64,000 bases of DNA from Paulinella micropora (GCA_009731375.1 BJOX01000229.1:718685-782684); one strand, 5' to 3'. Shown: positions 28,458-39,600, numbered from the stretch's first letter. The notes: generated from the letters alone by a model not told the origin. Numbers and translations: made by a program.

Positions 28458-31400
28458 ATGAACCATTTGGGCAATCCATGGACATATCATTTTTACGGCC
28501 CTGTCATAGTGGATGAGAATTTAGAAATTGATGGCGTATTATATGGTGATCATATTGAAGCAAACTCAATCCAAGCAAGGACAGATGATATAACAATATC
28601 ATCAAAAAATAATAACTCATCTTTGTTGATATCTGCTCAACTAATAACGAATACGACCTACCAATAGCGGACGGCACGGCTAATCAAGTATTAAAAACGG
28701 TTGGGTTGGGCAATACTTCATTTGCTACATTAACATCAAGTTATATAAGCGATTTTGAACTGGATAAATTAACGGATGTAGTCATAACCGCACCAATAGC
28801 CACTAATAGTTATCGCACGTATAATTCAATAAACTGGGCAAATAAAACATTTCCGATAAATGTTGATGAATTCGGTAATATTAGTATGGGAAGGAAGAAT
28901 ATAACAGGAGTTAATTTACTAAATACCAAAGATGTTGATGAATGTATATTTGAGCATAATGATAATAATGATAAAGTTTCAGCGAGTGGAAGTATAGATA
29001 GCCACAGTGATGTGATAATATCAGGCTTACCAGCAGATAATCAACTGATTATGTATAGCACAGGACAATGGAGAAACACCACACCACCCTTTCTTAGATT
29101 AGACGGCACAGCCAGTATGACGGGAGGACTAAATATGGGCGGTTATGCTATTTCAGGGGCTTCTACATATAATGGAATTAATCTCACTACTCTAGCAGTT
29201 GATGGTTCGGTGGTTAAACTAACAGGAGACCAAACCATAGGAGGAATTAAGACATTTAGCAGTATAATAAATGCGAGTCGGGGATTGATATGAAAAGCCA
29301 AAGCATAACAAATGTAAATCTTGTTAATGGTGTGGATGTTTCAGTTCTTGATACTTCGGTGGTTAAACTAACAGGAGACCAAACCATAGCAGGAAAAAAA
29401 AATTTACATCAACTTTAGAAGTAAGTGGTTCATCCAATCCTAATACTTTTGATGGTATTGGCATAGCCTTTGATACAAAAATAGGAATGATTGCAGCACA
29501 AAAAACAGCAACAGCGACTTGGTATCCGATACAAATAACTGGTTCGTATGTAGAGTTATATTCAGGTAATACTTTAATTATAACCGCAACTGGAACAACA
29601 TTAAGTTTGAATAAAAACAAAATGACAAACTTAGCCGACCCTTCCGCTTCAACAGATGGAGCAAATAAAAGTTATGTTGATACAAAAGACGGGCAAAATG
29701 TGAAACTAACAGGAAACCAAACCATAGCAGGAATTAAGACATATAGCAGTGGTGTTGAAATAACGGGAAATTCAATCAATTCAACAACAAAAGGCACATT
29801 CATTGTTTTCAATTCTACCAGTGGTCTATTGCTAGTTTGGATATGAAAACAAATACGTATTACAACTGTGAAATTTCTGCGACAAAATAAGTTTTATTAT
29901 TGATGGGACGATTGTTTCGTGGTTTAATGCTACTGGCTTAGATTGTAATAGTAGTCGGGTTGTTAATCTAGGAGCACCGCAAAATGCGAATGAAGCGGTA
30001 AATAGGCAATATCTGGATGACAATTGTGTGAAACTAACAACAGACCAAACCATAACAGGAAGTAAAACATTCAACGGGACGAGCACTGTGATAAAATATC
30101 TAACTCTAACACAAACGGCCGATTTTAATCATCAGGATATCATAAATGGTGGAAATATTACATATAATGGGGCGAGGATATTAAACCAAAATGGAGGAGA
30201 TATATTCTTTTCGCAGACAACTGGTGATTATCAATATTTCTTATTTACTCTAAATACTGCTACAAGTGGAACCGCGAACCAAAGAGGTTATGTATTTACG
30301 AATATAGCATTTGATATAAAAGGGGCGGGACTTTATATTTCAAAACTTTTTGACAATAAAAATGCTTCATCTGACATTGTCCGTTTTAACAATGCTGGTG
30401 GTATGCGGTTTTATGGTGCTTTGGATATGAATTCAAACAACATAACAAGTGCTGGAACAATAACAGGAACAACAATAACAGGAACAACATTAACAACGAG
30501 CGACAAAATAACAACAGCATCAGGTAAGCCAATAATCATAGGCAATACAACGAAAGGCACAGGGGCGACAGGAGGCTTAGAGTTGTATGGAACGACGAAC
30601 AACATTGCGGGGCCGCATATTTAGGCAATAACGACGGACATCTATCCAGTTTTTCAAAATCTCAACTGTTCACACGACAACATATCCTTAAACTTTGATT
30701 CTTATTGGGATGGCGCTAACTAATGCTGGTTCAAATTTCCAAATATCAAAAGGAAACAATAAACTCGCTTTTAGCTACAAATCAGGAATAGCAGCAGGAA
30801 GCAATATAACATGGTCTGAGGCGATGAATATAAGCACAGCAGGACTAATAACGGCGAATGCGGGTATATCTACAACCACGTTAACAACGAGAGATAAAAT
30901 AACAGCAGCACTTTGAAAACCGATAATCATAGGCAACTCAACAAAAGGAGTAGGAGCAACTGGTGGCTTAGAATTATATAGAACAGAAGGAAATGCAAAT
31001 GGCCCACATATTCAAGCATTCGTTCATACATCAATTTATCCCACATTCCAATTATTGAATTATAGTCAGGACAATATTGCTTTAAGTTTTGATAGTTATT
31101 GGGAGGGGGGTGGCTGGAAATCAAGCAACATAAAATCCAACTTTCAAATATACAAGATAAGCAACAAACTTGCCTTTAATTACAAATCAGGAGTATCACT
31201 TGGAGGAGCCATAGCATTTAGCGAGGCGATGAACATAAGCAATACGGGAGATTTAAGCATCACAACAGCATCCAGCGGATTTTTAACATTAAGAAAAAGA
31301 CCAAGTCCATCAACTTACGACCCACAAATATATATGAAATCAGGAGGATATTCAAATAATGGAGTAGTCTGCGCATCTCAGGGAATTCTCCATGGTTGGA

Positions 31401-31861
31401 CTACTTCAAACTCTTCAGGTGAGCCGTCTGGCAGTTATAATTATGTTCCACTTAATGGTGCTTAGACAAACTCATCGGACAGGAGGCTAAAATCAGATAT
31501 TAAAACATTAGACTGCGGGGATTGTTGTGAGAAACTAATGAAAATAAATTGTTGTTCATATTATTTGAAATCAGACGAAAAGAAAGAACAAAAGAACCAC
31601 GGATTTATTGCTGATGAAGTTAAAAAAATATTTCCTGAATTTGTATCTGAAAGTGGAATGAAAGCAGATGATGGAAATGGAAATCTTGAAGGCATAACAT
31701 ATACAAGTTTTATACCAATATTAGTCAGTGCTTTTCAACACATGGCGGAAAAGGTAGTTAATTTAGAAAAAGAAAATAAAACTTTACTTAATATACTACA
31801 AGATCAAACCAACCAATTAGCAGAAATCAGAGTAGTCGTTTTTTCAAATGTCCAACAATAA
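28458..31861 (+). pseudogene. PLV fibre protein with repeats and C-terminal S74 chaperone-protease domain (broken frame)
   Basis: About 1,130 codons. The middle holds repeats of the type VKLTGDQTI(G/A)GIKTF at about 29,209, 29,360, 29,697 and 30,027, and a longer module containing KPIIIGN repeated at about 30,523 and 30,917. The C-terminal part has SDRRLKSDI (about 31,474) followed by HGFIADEV, the signature of the peptidase S74 intramolecular chaperone. That domain trimerises fibres and then cuts itself off at a Ser-Asp site. A coiled coil (about 31,740-31,840) closes the protein. Shifts occur at about 28,640, 29,283, 29,395, 29,830 and 30,690; in-frame stops are TAG 30,622, TGA 30,914 and TAG 31,463. 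The fibre probably binds the host cell. Confidence 0.8.
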
Positions 31862-32201
31862 TACAACTAGACTTCACAGACCCCCGCCTATTATGGATAT
31901 GGATGGCGAACTAACTCCCGAGTTAAAATCTCGTGTTTTGGATATTGAACTAAAGACAGAAGAGAAAAAAATTGACAATGAAATTGAGAACGAATGGAAT
32001 TGCTGTATGTCAAATAAGAAAACCGACAGCAGAATGATTAAATATTTATTTCAAATGGGTAGCATCATTGCCATTATAACCCTTTGTATAGTTAGGCTAT
32101 CTGAAAAGAACTTGCCTTGTGAGGTTGCTAATACTTATGTCGGAATCCTAACATTAGGCATATGCCTTCCTTCACCAAGTTCTGGAGGTGGTAAGAAGTA
32201 A
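31848..32201 (+). CDS. PLV small membrane protein
   Basis: 117 residues; the start overlaps the end of the fibre frame by 14 bases. An acidic, Lys-rich N-terminal part is followed by a hydrophobic segment (about residues 65-84, GSIIAIITLCIV) and a second shorter one ending in ICLPSPSSGGGKK. A C-terminal membrane segment ending in a Pro-Ser-Pro stretch recurs in virophage and large-virus small membrane proteins, but I cannot name a family. It is likely a virion membrane or host-membrane protein. Confidence 0.6.
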   Translation: MSNNNTTRLHRPPPIMDMDGELTPELKSRVLDIELKTEEKKIDNEIENEWNCCMSNKKTDSRMIKYLFQMGSIIAIITLCIVRLSEKNLPCEVANTYVGILTLGICLPSPSSGGGKK

Positions 32202-32202
32202 A

Positions 32203-32721
32203 TCACAAATTAGCACATTCATATATATGTGTCATATACCATCTATTATCACCAACACACATCAAAGGCAGTGCCTCATCAAAACTACGACACATATTAT
32301 TTCCGTTATTTATGAAAACACACTTAAACCCTGTATCTACACCTTGCTTTATACAATAAGCACACGATTCATTCTTTTTTTCCGAGTATCGCGAGTACAA
32401 GTCGCAGGCAGTCCGCGACATAGCCGAGCACACGAATAGCAATATTAATAACATATATTTAACTCCGCTTTTTCCCTCTTCTTTAATTATATTATTATAA
32501 ATTGCTTCTCGTTGCTTATCTGATAGCGGTAAGCGGTAAAGGATATTTTCAGGTTTTCTAAAAATATTGGGGTTTCTATTCACTAAGTTCTGAGTGATGC
32601 GGATTTGGTCTATCTCCTTTCNNNNNNNNNNAAGTGATGCGGATTTGGTCAATTTCCTTCCCTAGCCGTTCTAGTTCCTCCAGTTGCTCCTCGTCTTTGC
32701 TTTTTTCTTTTTTATTTTCCA
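32203..32721 (-). CDS. PLV Cys-rich membrane or secreted protein (ten-base gap inside)
   Basis: The likely start is the ATG complement at 32719-32721 (MENKKEK). A charged helix leads to a hydrophobic segment (VKYMLLILLFVCSAM) and then a tail with about eight Cys (CAYC, KCVF, MCRS, MCVG, ECAN). That suggests a single-pass protein with a disulphide-rich outer domain. The Ns at 32622-32631 fall between two near-identical 30-base stretches, so the frame across the gap is unreliable. Function unknown. Confidence 0.55.
32596..32661. repeat. near-identical sequence on both sides of a ten-base gap
   Basis: gtgatgcggatttggtc occurs directly before (32594) and after (32634) the Ns at 32622-32631, with similar sequence following (tatctcctttc, aatttccttcc). 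As at 6547, the gap looks like an unmerged overlap. Confidence 0.75.
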
Positions 32722-32751
32722 TCCTATATTATATTATATTGCAGATAAAAA

Positions 32752-34714
32752 ATGCAGTTTCAAGAAAAAAAATGGTTTGAATATTACAATCGGGTCAGAA
32801 GAGAACATAAGGATCAGCCTACTGAGTTTATTACAGCAAAGGCTCATGAATTAAAGAGGGCAGATAGAATACAAGATGCTATTGATTTTGATGATGCGCC
32901 CGACAATCCAACAATAGAAAAATTAAAGGACAAGATTAAAACATTGAACCAGAATTTAAAATCAAAAAAATACTACAATATGAATTTGAATCAATTAAAG
33001 GAACATCTCAGAGATGAAATGGACATTGAAGAATTTGAAGCAAAATATGGTAATGCTTCCATAGAAGAACAAGTAAATAGACTTGCCATTGAAGCAAGTG
33101 GTATTGATAGGTGGAATATTGAGTTTATGAATAGAGATATTGAACAAATGAATAGAGATATAGAGCAATTAACAAGTCGTTGGGGATATACGGAAGAAGA
33201 AAAAAATCACTTGTTAAACTCACCCGTAATGGGCTAACACATTTATTGGAAAAAGGCAAAAATGAAATAAGGAGGGCAGCGAAGAGAGAAAACAAACAAT
33301 GGCAGGCACGGGACTTAAAAGAATGGGAACAAAACAGATTAGAATATGAACAGAAAAACCCAGAGAATGCTTTGATTGAAGCGAAGATAGGGGAGGAACA
33401 CAAAACACTGTGCCAAGATTAACAAGTAATCAGAGAGATACGGCAAGACTTGTAGATGCAATTGTTAAAAGTATTCAAGATATAATTGTGAGTCCTAGAT
33501 TAAATAGAATACTGAAGACTATTGAAAGAGTAGGTCGTTATGGTGTGAGTAGATTGGCATGGAGTCGCTTATTAACTATTACCGCTAATCATCCTCAAAT
33601 TCGTGCCATGACTATCGCGGCGATGGGAAAACCTGGTGCGGAATCTTTCAGAAGGGCATTGGAAGCATTAGCAAGAAACGAAGCACCACAAGAGTTGCCC
33701 CCGCCTAACCCTCGTTTAATTGCGGTGGGACAACAAAGAATGGGTGATTATGTATTTTGGGATATGTTAAGAAGATTAGGCATACAAGCATCAACATTGT
33801 TCGCATGGCAAACATTTAAAGCAAATGTTGAAACTGCGAGTGCGGTTGCTTTTGGTGTATTTCTAACGCACGTCTACAACATATGGACTGCTCAACCAGA
33901 TGCTATTATTAAATTGGAAGAAGAACGATTTCACACTACTGGAAGTAATTATAATGGTGGGGGCACACGAGTGGAAAGCCGTCTTCAATTAGAAGATAGA
34001 ACTCGTGACAAATTTCCTTACATTTTACCAGCAGACACTTTGGATTTGATTGCTTTTGAACATGATTTATTGTATGCTATTGGTGATAAAAATGTCCAAA
34101 ACTTCGCCCACCAACGATACTTTGAAAGAATTACTAATATAACAGAGTATTTAATAAGTAATGGATTGGCGAGTGAAGAAGTTGCTAAAACTATTTCTGA
34201 CAATTACAATTCAATTCTCTCAAAAGCAGATATATCTAAAATGGAAGCACAAGGGAGAGTCCGCAGTGGAGTATCATATTTGGACGCGATGACATTCTGG
34301 AAAACTATTAAATTAACACCTCCAGATGCGAAATACAATGCTTTTATATACAATGTAGACCAAACATTAAATTCTATGATTAGTGTTATGAATAATGTGG
34401 GCAGTTTTGATAAAGACACTAATTTTAAAGTAAATAAAATAGCCAATCCTGCTACATTCAGCAAACAATATGAAAACTTAGTAAATTCGTTCAATCAAAT
34501 GGTGAAATCACAAGAAAAAGCGGATGGTGTGAAAGGATATTCTCTTATCGCACCAGCAAATGAAGCCAAAATAAATAATTTTGTAGAAAAAATAAATACG
34601 ATGAATAAAAAAAATGCTTCGGCAGATATAGAGAAGGAAATAATTGTTGAGGTTAAGCCCACGCTAAATCAAACAGAAATGGTAGTAGCACCTGGATTCA
34701 ATCGGACTTGGTAA
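32752..34714 (+). pseudogene. PLV virion protein with phospholipase A2-like motif (frameshifted)
   Basis: About 650 codons in three frames (32752-33237, 33180-33422, 33410-34714). The N-terminal third is a charged helical region. The middle has hydrophobic helices (FGVFLTHVYNIW). From about 33,949 comes YNGGGT, then PADTLDLIAFEHDLLY with the His-Asp pair at 34,061-34,066. This order, a Tyr/Gly-rich calcium loop, then D..A..HD..Y, is that of the secreted-type PLA2 domain in parvovirus VP1 and adintovirus/Polinton virion proteins, where it opens membranes during entry. Gly replaces the usual residue after Y-x-G, so activity is untested. The first shift is near an A-run; the second is close to 33,410. 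It ends in TAATAA. Confidence 0.7.
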
Positions 34715-35681
34715 TAACTTGGATATACTTCAAGATAAGACATCCCAAGTAAGGCACTTAAAGGGATTTGTTAATATGCTAAAAAATAAAACTGGAAAGA
34801 AAATATCTTTGACATTGTCAGATTATGACAATCCTATTAGTGGATGGGAAAAGGCCATAAGGCAAGCATTAAACAAAGGGGCTAGTAAGTCAGATATAGC
34901 AGAGGTAGATGACGTATTAGATAAGAGAATTTATGAAGAAGTGAGGTGTAAATTGACGCCAGAACAAATGAAGCAATTGGAGGATTTAGAAGTGAAGGAT
35001 CAGGAATTGGGAAAGGCGACACCAGCACCAGCACCACAAACCATGCCACCAGCACCACAAACTCAACCACCACAAACCATGCCACCGCAAACCATGCCAC
35101 CACAAACCATGCCACCAGCACCACAAACAACACAAGCACCGCAAACAACACAAGCACCAGCACAGCCAAATCCACAAACAGAGTATGACAAATATATTTA
35201 TAAAAGTGGAGAAAAACAGGGACTTCCATTCTGGGAAGAGAAAATTAAAGATGAAAAACTTAAAGAAATGATGAAAGAATACAAAGTTTCAGATAATCCA
35301 GATCCAGCAACAACACCAAATCCAGTTATGGTTGATAGCATGAGAAGTATTGACCAATTGGTTGATAAGATTATGGGGAAATCTCCCGCTGATGAAAGAG
35401 AAGACTTATTGGCACTTATTCGTTTTCTAATGCCAAGCGACCAAAATGGTGGAATTGGCACTTCGCAAACAAACCCACTTATTAAAGGCAACGAACAAAG
35501 ACGCGATCATGCGCTAGCAACCAAGAATGATTTTGAATCACTAGACAAAACACTTTATTGCAACACAAATAACCACTTTATGGTGAATAAATACAATAGA
35601 GCCGTCATCCAGACTAGAGTAAAAGAAAAAAGAGAGTTTCCAAAAAATGAAACGAAATCTGACGAGAAACTTTCCCGCTGA
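34689..35681 (+). CDS. PLV protein with Pro/Gln/Thr repeat linker
   Basis: The frame opens after a TAG at 34686; the first ATG is at 34770, while a TTG at 34719 is only a possible start. It could also be the shifted continuation of the PLA2-like protein. N-terminal helical domain, then a repeat of the type Q-T-M-P-P (about 35,030-35,170), then a charged C-terminal domain with a conserved-looking LLALIRFLMPSDQNGG segment. It is likely a virion or scaffold protein; family unknown. Confidence 0.55.
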   Translation, partial: HLDSIGLGNNLDILQDKTSQVRHLKGFVNMLKNKTGKKISLTLSDYDNPISGWEKAIRQALNKGASKSDIAEVDDVLDKRIYEEVRCKLTPEQMKQLEDLEVKDQELGKATPAPAPQTMPPAPQTQPPQTMPPQTMPPQTMPPAPQTTQAPQTTQAPAQPNPQTEYDKYIYKSGEKQGLPFWEEKIKDEKLKEMMKEYKVSDNPDPATTPNPVMVDSMRSIDQLVDKIMGKSPADEREDLLALIRFLMPSDQNGGIGTSQTNPLIKGNEQRRDHALATKNDFESLDKTLYCNTNNHFMVNKYNRAVIQTRVKEKREFPKNETKSDEKLSR

Positions 35682-35868
35682 AATCCCGCGACAAGTTCAA
35701 ACTCGCCCAGAAAGAAAGGAGTTTAAACCGCTTGTCAATCCTCCAAGTAATTATGCTTTTGGTAGTCCTTACTCTCCTTATTTCTATAATTATGCTTCAC
35801 CACCCCAACCATTTGGTGCTGAATATGATAATTATAGATATAATTCAAACTATTTTCAAAACCCATAA
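35647..35868 (+). CDS. PLV small Pro/Tyr-rich protein
   Basis: 73 residues; the start overlaps the end of the previous gene by 35 bases and the stop lies 8 bases before the ATPase start. The second half is Tyr, Pro and Asn rich (FGSPYSPYFYNYASPP). Such small, disordered proteins often line virion interiors; this is inference. It sits in the packaging/morphogenesis cluster. Confidence 0.55.
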   Translation: MKRNLTRNFPAEIPRQVQTRPERKEFKPLVNPPSNYAFGSPYSPYFYNYASPPQPFGAEYDNYRYNSNYFQNP

Positions 35869-35875
35869 TATAGTA

Positions 35876-36748
35876 ATGCCTAAATCTATACATAAAGGAT
35901 TAATAGCAAACAAGTTGCCAAGAAAAACACTTTTGAAGCAGAATCTGGAAAAAACTGACATAGAAAAAGCACACGAGGAATTTACCATTGACAGACCAGT
36001 AATAACAGAATTAGATACCAAAAAACCGCCCAAATTTAAGAATGACTTGGAAATACAACCAATTAAAACACAAAGAGATGGCGTTGAATTGTTTCCTATT
36101 CAAAAAGAAGGAATATTGCCAGCAATGGGGACTATGGTTATATGTGCAAGCACTGGCGGAGGTAAATCAGTTATGATTTGTAATCTACTCACCAAAAAGA
36201 ACATGTTGAAAGGTTTTTATGATAGAATAGTCGTCTTTTGCTTAAGTCCGTGCCCGATTTTGGAAGACACTCTCAAGTTATAAAAAGAAGACATAATCAA
36301 AGAAGATAAACCTGAGTTAATGAGAGAAATATTATCCAAACAAAAAGAACTGATTAAAACTAAAGGGTTTAAGAAGGCACCAAAAATATTATTGTTATTA
36401 GATGACATTGCACAGAGTAAAACTTTTCTCAAATCAGAAGTGCTTACTGAGTTGTTTTTCGCTTCAACATATGCTAAGGTGTCAGTCTGGGTAGCAACTC
36501 AGAGTTATACGCAACTCCCACGAAGAATAAGAATTAATTGCCATTGGATGATTATTTTTAATGGAGTAAGGAGAAACGAACTTGACAGACTGGCAGATGA
36601 ATATGAAAGTCCTTTTCTCACTAAAAAAGAATTTTACAATATGGTTAAATATGCTACGGCAGAACCTTATTCATTCCTAGCAATTAACAACACTGCCAGT
36701 GATAGAACACCCAGTTTAGAAAGAATTTCTCTACTATATTGCGATTAA
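35876..36748 (+). pseudogene. PLV A32/FtsK-HerA-type packaging ATPase, in-frame TAA
   Basis: 290 codons from ATG 35876. Walker A is ASTGGGKS (Lys97), and Walker B is ILLLLDDI at about residue 172. The downstream VWVATQSY holds the sensor Gln expected of this family. It pumps DNA into the capsid. A TAA at 36281-36283 interrupts the frame between the two motifs; homology continues on both sides in the same frame, so it is a point stop and not a frameshift. The length equals that of PLV/virophage ATPases. It lies upstream of the capsid gene, as in many PLVs. Confidence 0.88.
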
Positions 36749-36815
36749 ATAAGGATAGAGATATGACAAACCTGTAAAAATTAAATTAAAAGTTTTTTCA
36801 GCAATAATATATAAT

Positions 36816-37418
36816 ATGGCGGAATCAACTAAATTATACAAAACTTGCTATCAGCAGGCAATCGCACTTTGGTATAAACAGAATTCGCAAGGAAAATTCG
36901 TAACAATTCGTAAGGGATCGCCCGAATATTTAGCAATAAGGAAGATAGAAGCGGATATTAAGAGTGGTAAGATTAAAAGTCAATTTAAACCAAAAGTAAG
37001 CAAATCAGGAAGTAAGAAAAATGAACAACCTATTGCCAGCGGGCAACCAGACCAAATGCCAGACGAAGCATTGAAAAGAAAGGCACCAGACATAGAATCG
37101 GCAAATAATTCATCTCCCGAACCAAATGCAAAACCTGTTGAAATGTCTCCAGCGCCTAAGGTTGAACAATCCCTACCAAAATCAGTTAATCCCACTCCTG
37201 TTTCTGTGCCAAAACAAACTATCACAACACCAGCAAGTAAGATAGAAGCAATAGAAGAATGCTTCCAAGGAAACTCCACCACCAACTAAGAAACTCCACC
37301 ACCAACTAAGGAGGTTGCTCAAACTAGCGACAATGACGTAAATCAAGCCATAGCGGACTTAAAGAAAATGAAAGAGGAAAAAATTACACACAAGAATTTG
37401 CAAATTATGAAAAAATAA
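36816..37418 (+). pseudogene. PLV hypothetical protein with Pro-rich tail (one frameshift)
   Basis: The N-terminal domain (MAESTKLYKTCYQQAIALWY, then a Gly/Lys-rich segment) is compact. A Ser/Pro/Lys-rich disordered region follows. A direct repeat gaaactccaccaccaactaa (37,268 and 37,288) causes or marks a one-base shift, after which the frame resumes and ends in TAA at 37,418 (LKKMKEEK). The ATG follows AATAATATATAAT. Family unknown. Confidence 0.55.
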
Positions 37419-37456
37419 TTAACGCTAATTGATAAAATAATTATTATTATTATATA

Positions 37457-37858
37457 ATGATTAAAAACTTAAGTGCTTCAACTCGTTTGCCGATTGGCTT
37501 TATTAATAAGATAAATGAAGCAAACCGACCCGCGAGTGATGGATTTCAATTGAATCAATTTGAATTGTGGAGTAGTCATGGTGCCCCATTAGTTAATCAA
37601 CCATTAACCGAATTTGGCGATCTTGTCTCACATGAGAAGAGCACTATTCAAAACACATTAACTGACGTTTCTGATAACAAAGAAAATGGAGATGTTGTTG
37701 ATTTAGACAATGCTGTTAGCAGTTTGGCTTATTTAAAGAAAGCAGTTCAGAATGCTGAGGCAAGAGAGTTTCAATTGACTTCACCACAAGATACAAGACT
37801 TGACAATATACAGAAATCAGTTGATATTATTAAACAATCCGCTTCAGGTGAATAATTA
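37457..37858 (+). CDS. PLV hypothetical protein upstream of the major capsid gene
   Basis: 132 residues in an intact frame, mostly helical with a Gln/Asn-rich centre. ATTATTATATA precedes the ATG. It lies 79 bases before the capsid gene. No family recognised; a virion or scaffold role is likely from position only. Confidence 0.6.
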
Positions 37859-37936
37859 TTTATTTTTAATTTCTATTATTATTTTTTCAGTATAGTAACA
37901 TTGCGAATTTTACAATCTCTCAAGCACACAAAAAAA

Positions 37937-39371
37937 ATGGAAGGAAAGGATTCTAAAAATACTGAGGAGTTGATGACTCTCAACAACCTCAGATATGAGT
38001 TGCCAGCAAATCTAGCACTCACTGAACAGGGAAGTATCTTTAAGAAGAACTTTGCCGACCAGCAGAAATACACCAGTGATTCGGGGACTGAAATGATTTT
38101 TACATTGCAGGCAAGCACTGATTTTGTTTATGGAAAAAATTGTTATTTGTCTTTTGATATCGAAGCAAAAGGACTGACAGCCACTGATGGAAAGGATGAT
38201 GTTGCTTGTGCTATTGGTTTCCAGAACACACCAGCAACTGCTATTTTCGAAAGATTTTTGTTGGAAAGCAAGGATGGTAGCGAACTTGAACGAATTGAAG
38301 ATTTGAACAAGATGGTGCGAAATATTCTCCCATGGCACTATCCATTTGATTATCGTCGGCAGGCACAAATGGCTGGACAGAGAAAGTGTTGATGTTACTT
38401 CTAATGTTACAGACGATTCGGTCGTTAATTTTGCACTCAATATCCCCACTGCTGGTAATGTTGGCTCTGGTAATCCTTTGAGAGTTTGTATTCCTCTTCA
38501 TTACTTTTCTGGCATCTTTAATGAAGAAACTTTCATTCCTCCATCTCTGATTAGTGGTATGAGACTTCGTTTGACATTTGCACCAGCACAGGAAGCATTG
38601 ACTATTATTGGAACCTCTGATGGTAAGGTTCCTGCTGGTTTTAGTGGTTCTAATTTGACTTACGCCGTGTCAAATCCAGTCGTAATGTTGGAAACCTTCT
38701 CACTTGCTCCTGCTGTGCAGAGAAATATTTTGGAACAGATGGGAAGCAAGGATGGTCTCCCATACACTTATGAAACATATTACAACCAAAAAGCAAATCC
38801 AGGGACGAACGATGATTTTAATCTTCAAGTGAATAAGGCCGTTGCTCGTGCTCAATGCTTGTATATTGTTACTCAAAATGTGATTTCTGACAATGCTAGT
38901 ATTGACAACGTAGGAACTGCTCAAATGAATTATAGACAATATCAGTGCCGTATTGGTGATTGGTATGCTCCACAACAAAAGATGGAACTCGGAGGAAACA
39001 CCGACGATTTAGCATCAGTTCAACGAGGATGTGCCGAATTGTATATCAACAATCTCCAAGCGACTATGGGCATTCGTGATGCTTACATGTTTTCATCTGT
39101 TTCTTTTGAAAACTTTCGTAAGTATTATTCTGCTACGGGAGTTACCACTACTGCTACAAATGGTGGATTTGCCACCATTATCCAGACACTCAATCAATTG
39201 CCACACATTGGAGCATCTGGTCTTGCGGTTAATAACTCACGAACTGCCGAAGTTACTATTCGGTATGCGGCAAATTATGATTTTAACCGCGCCATTACTG
39301 CTTGGTTGAAATATGTTAAAGTTGCGTCTATCTATCCCAGTAGATGTGTCGTAAAACAAGAAAAACATTGA
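37937..39371 (+). pseudogene. PLV major capsid protein (double jelly-roll type), one frameshift
   Basis: About 478 codons from ATG 37937 to TGA 39371. The frame shifts once near 38,380 in a short A-run. The N-terminal part contains a FLLESKDGSELERIEDLN segment. The second part has CIPLHYFSGIF and IPPSLISGMRLRLTF, the Pro-rich strand-turn motif at the end of the first jelly roll in PLV and adintovirus capsids. Aromatic-rich strands fill the C-terminal half. The size and gene order (ATPase before capsid, a small capsid-like gene after) match PLVs. Assignment of the fold is by motif, not by structure. Confidence 0.82.
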
Positions 39372-39402
39372 AAATTAAAATATAATATTTTATAATATAG
39401 CA

Positions 39403-39600
39403 ATGTCATTTACAATAAGCAATCTTGAAGACGAAAAGCGAACCCGCAAAAATTTCCTCCTTCGTGTCTCCTCAAGTGATAAAACAGAATCAAAATCCGC
39501 TTCTACTCACAGTGGCCGTTTCGTTGTTGATCTACCAGCAACTGGTCGTAATATTGATATAATCAGTGCTTATGTCGATGATGGACTTCTCGTCGAGTTC
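39403..39600 (+). pseudogene. truncated start of a PLV capsid-like (possibly penton) gene
   Basis: The frame starts at ATG 39403 after ATTTTATAATATA and reads MSFTISNLEDEKRTRKNFLL. It is open to 39642, but the sequence after about 39,600 is GC-richer and reads like the Gypsy neighbour. In PLVs the penton or minor capsid gene lies next to the major capsid gene, so this is probably its first 65 codons. The rest is absent. Confidence 0.5.

Larger units (their letters stand above)
22477..39600 (+). mobile_element. endogenous Polinton-like virus (PLV), right end truncated
   Basis: About 17 kb of AT-rich DNA with closely packed genes, unlike the SSR-filled host sequence. Hallmarks: primase-SF3 helicase, A32/FtsK-type packaging ATPase, double-jelly-roll-type major capsid protein and a repeat-built fibre. 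No protein-primed DNA polymerase or integrase was recognised. The right end is lost inside a small gene at about 39,600, where a Gypsy fragment begins. Many frameshifts and in-frame stops suggest decay. The left boundary is a guess based on the hairpin. Confidence 0.85.

Noticed and set aside
34882-35229. Minus-strand Val/Leu-rich frame that looks like a membrane protein
   Set aside because: It is the complement of the Pro/Gln/Thr repeat in the plus-strand PLV gene.
24623-36748. Alternative genetic code with TAA/TAG read as Gln in the PLV
   Set aside because: Four in-frame TAA/TAG codons, one aligning with CAA in a repeat unit, first suggested this. In-frame TGA codons at 26,827 and 30,914 (a Gly in the paired repeat) and many frameshifts fit decay or errors better.
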